Part shown: positions 5,993 through 5,998 of the stretch, one piece after another
Numbering within the stretch: position 1 is the first letter of the stretch
Layout: the number at the start of each line of letters is the position of its first letter
DNA from: an uncultured Ignavibacteria bacterium
Lineage (GTDB): Bacteria; Bacteroidota; Ignavibacteria; Kapaibacteriales; UBA2268
NCBI GenBank assembly: GCA_903911805.1
Contig: CAIWET010000454.1
Location: 1 to 5,998 of the forward strand
Reading direction: 5' to 3'
Length of the DNA stretch: 5,998 nt
The notes under the pieces: model-generated
Databases searched by the model: none
The model's input: the letters and a program-made list of their open reading frames with translations, nothing else
What the model was told of the DNA's origin: nothing
Position numbers and translations under genes: made by a program

Positions 5993-5998
5993 CTCCTC
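5993..5998 (-). promoter_or_regulatory. Shine-Dalgarno-like site of the vWA gene
   Basis: Read on the minus strand, GAGGAG lies 8 nt before the ATG at 5984, with an A-run between. It contains AGGAG, complementary to the 3' end of typical 16S rRNA. The spacing is ideal and it supports the chosen start. The other start sites with enough leader in the window (yajC, pepT, H-NOX) lack a comparable site. It is cut by the window edge, so the motif may be longer. Confidence 0.55.

Overview
The window is AT-rich and looks like chromosomal DNA of a member of the Bacteroidota. The lineage evidence is mutually consistent: a C-terminal type IX secretion (T9SS) sorting domain on a 1024-residue surface protein, a DUF1573 lipoprotein directly upstream of yajC, a TAnnTTTG-type -7 promoter element with an upstream TTTG in front of pepT, and no clear Shine-Dalgarno sequence before most genes. 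Genus or family cannot be settled from this sequence alone. There are no RNA genes, CRISPR arrays, insertion sequences or attachment sites that I can see.

Layout. (1) 4-794, plus strand: a two-gene unit encoding a DUF1573 lipoprotein and the Sec-associated membrane protein YajC, 17 nt apart. It ends in a strong hairpin terminator that also serves the convergent next gene. (2) 863-2107, minus strand: peptidase T, a dizinc tripeptide aminopeptidase with its metal and catalytic motifs intact. (3) 2108-2346: a 239-bp divergent intergenic region with a good promoter for pepT, a weaker -7 element for the next gene, and two inverted repeats. (4) 2347-2871, plus strand: a stand-alone H-NOX haem domain protein, predicted to sense NO. 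(5) 2878-2911: a second convergent hairpin terminator. (6) 2910-5984, minus strand: a very large secreted protein made of an ASH-like domain, a von Willebrand A domain, an array of Ig/PKD-like modules, a second ASH-like domain and a T9SS sorting domain.

The genes do not form one pathway. The first pair is envelope and secretion housekeeping, and pepT is cytoplasmic peptide turnover. The H-NOX gene is isolated: no histidine kinase, cyclic-di-GMP enzyme or chemoreceptor lies within the window, although bacterial H-NOX genes commonly sit beside such a partner. The large vWA protein is probably a T9SS-exported, cell-surface or released adhesin-like protein.

The most interesting points are the orphan H-NOX with an apolar distal pocket and its unusual leader (no -33 box, an inverted repeat in its place, and a perfect 17-bp palindrome just before the start codon), and the modular architecture of the vWA protein. 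I see no clear evidence of a wholly new multigene system.
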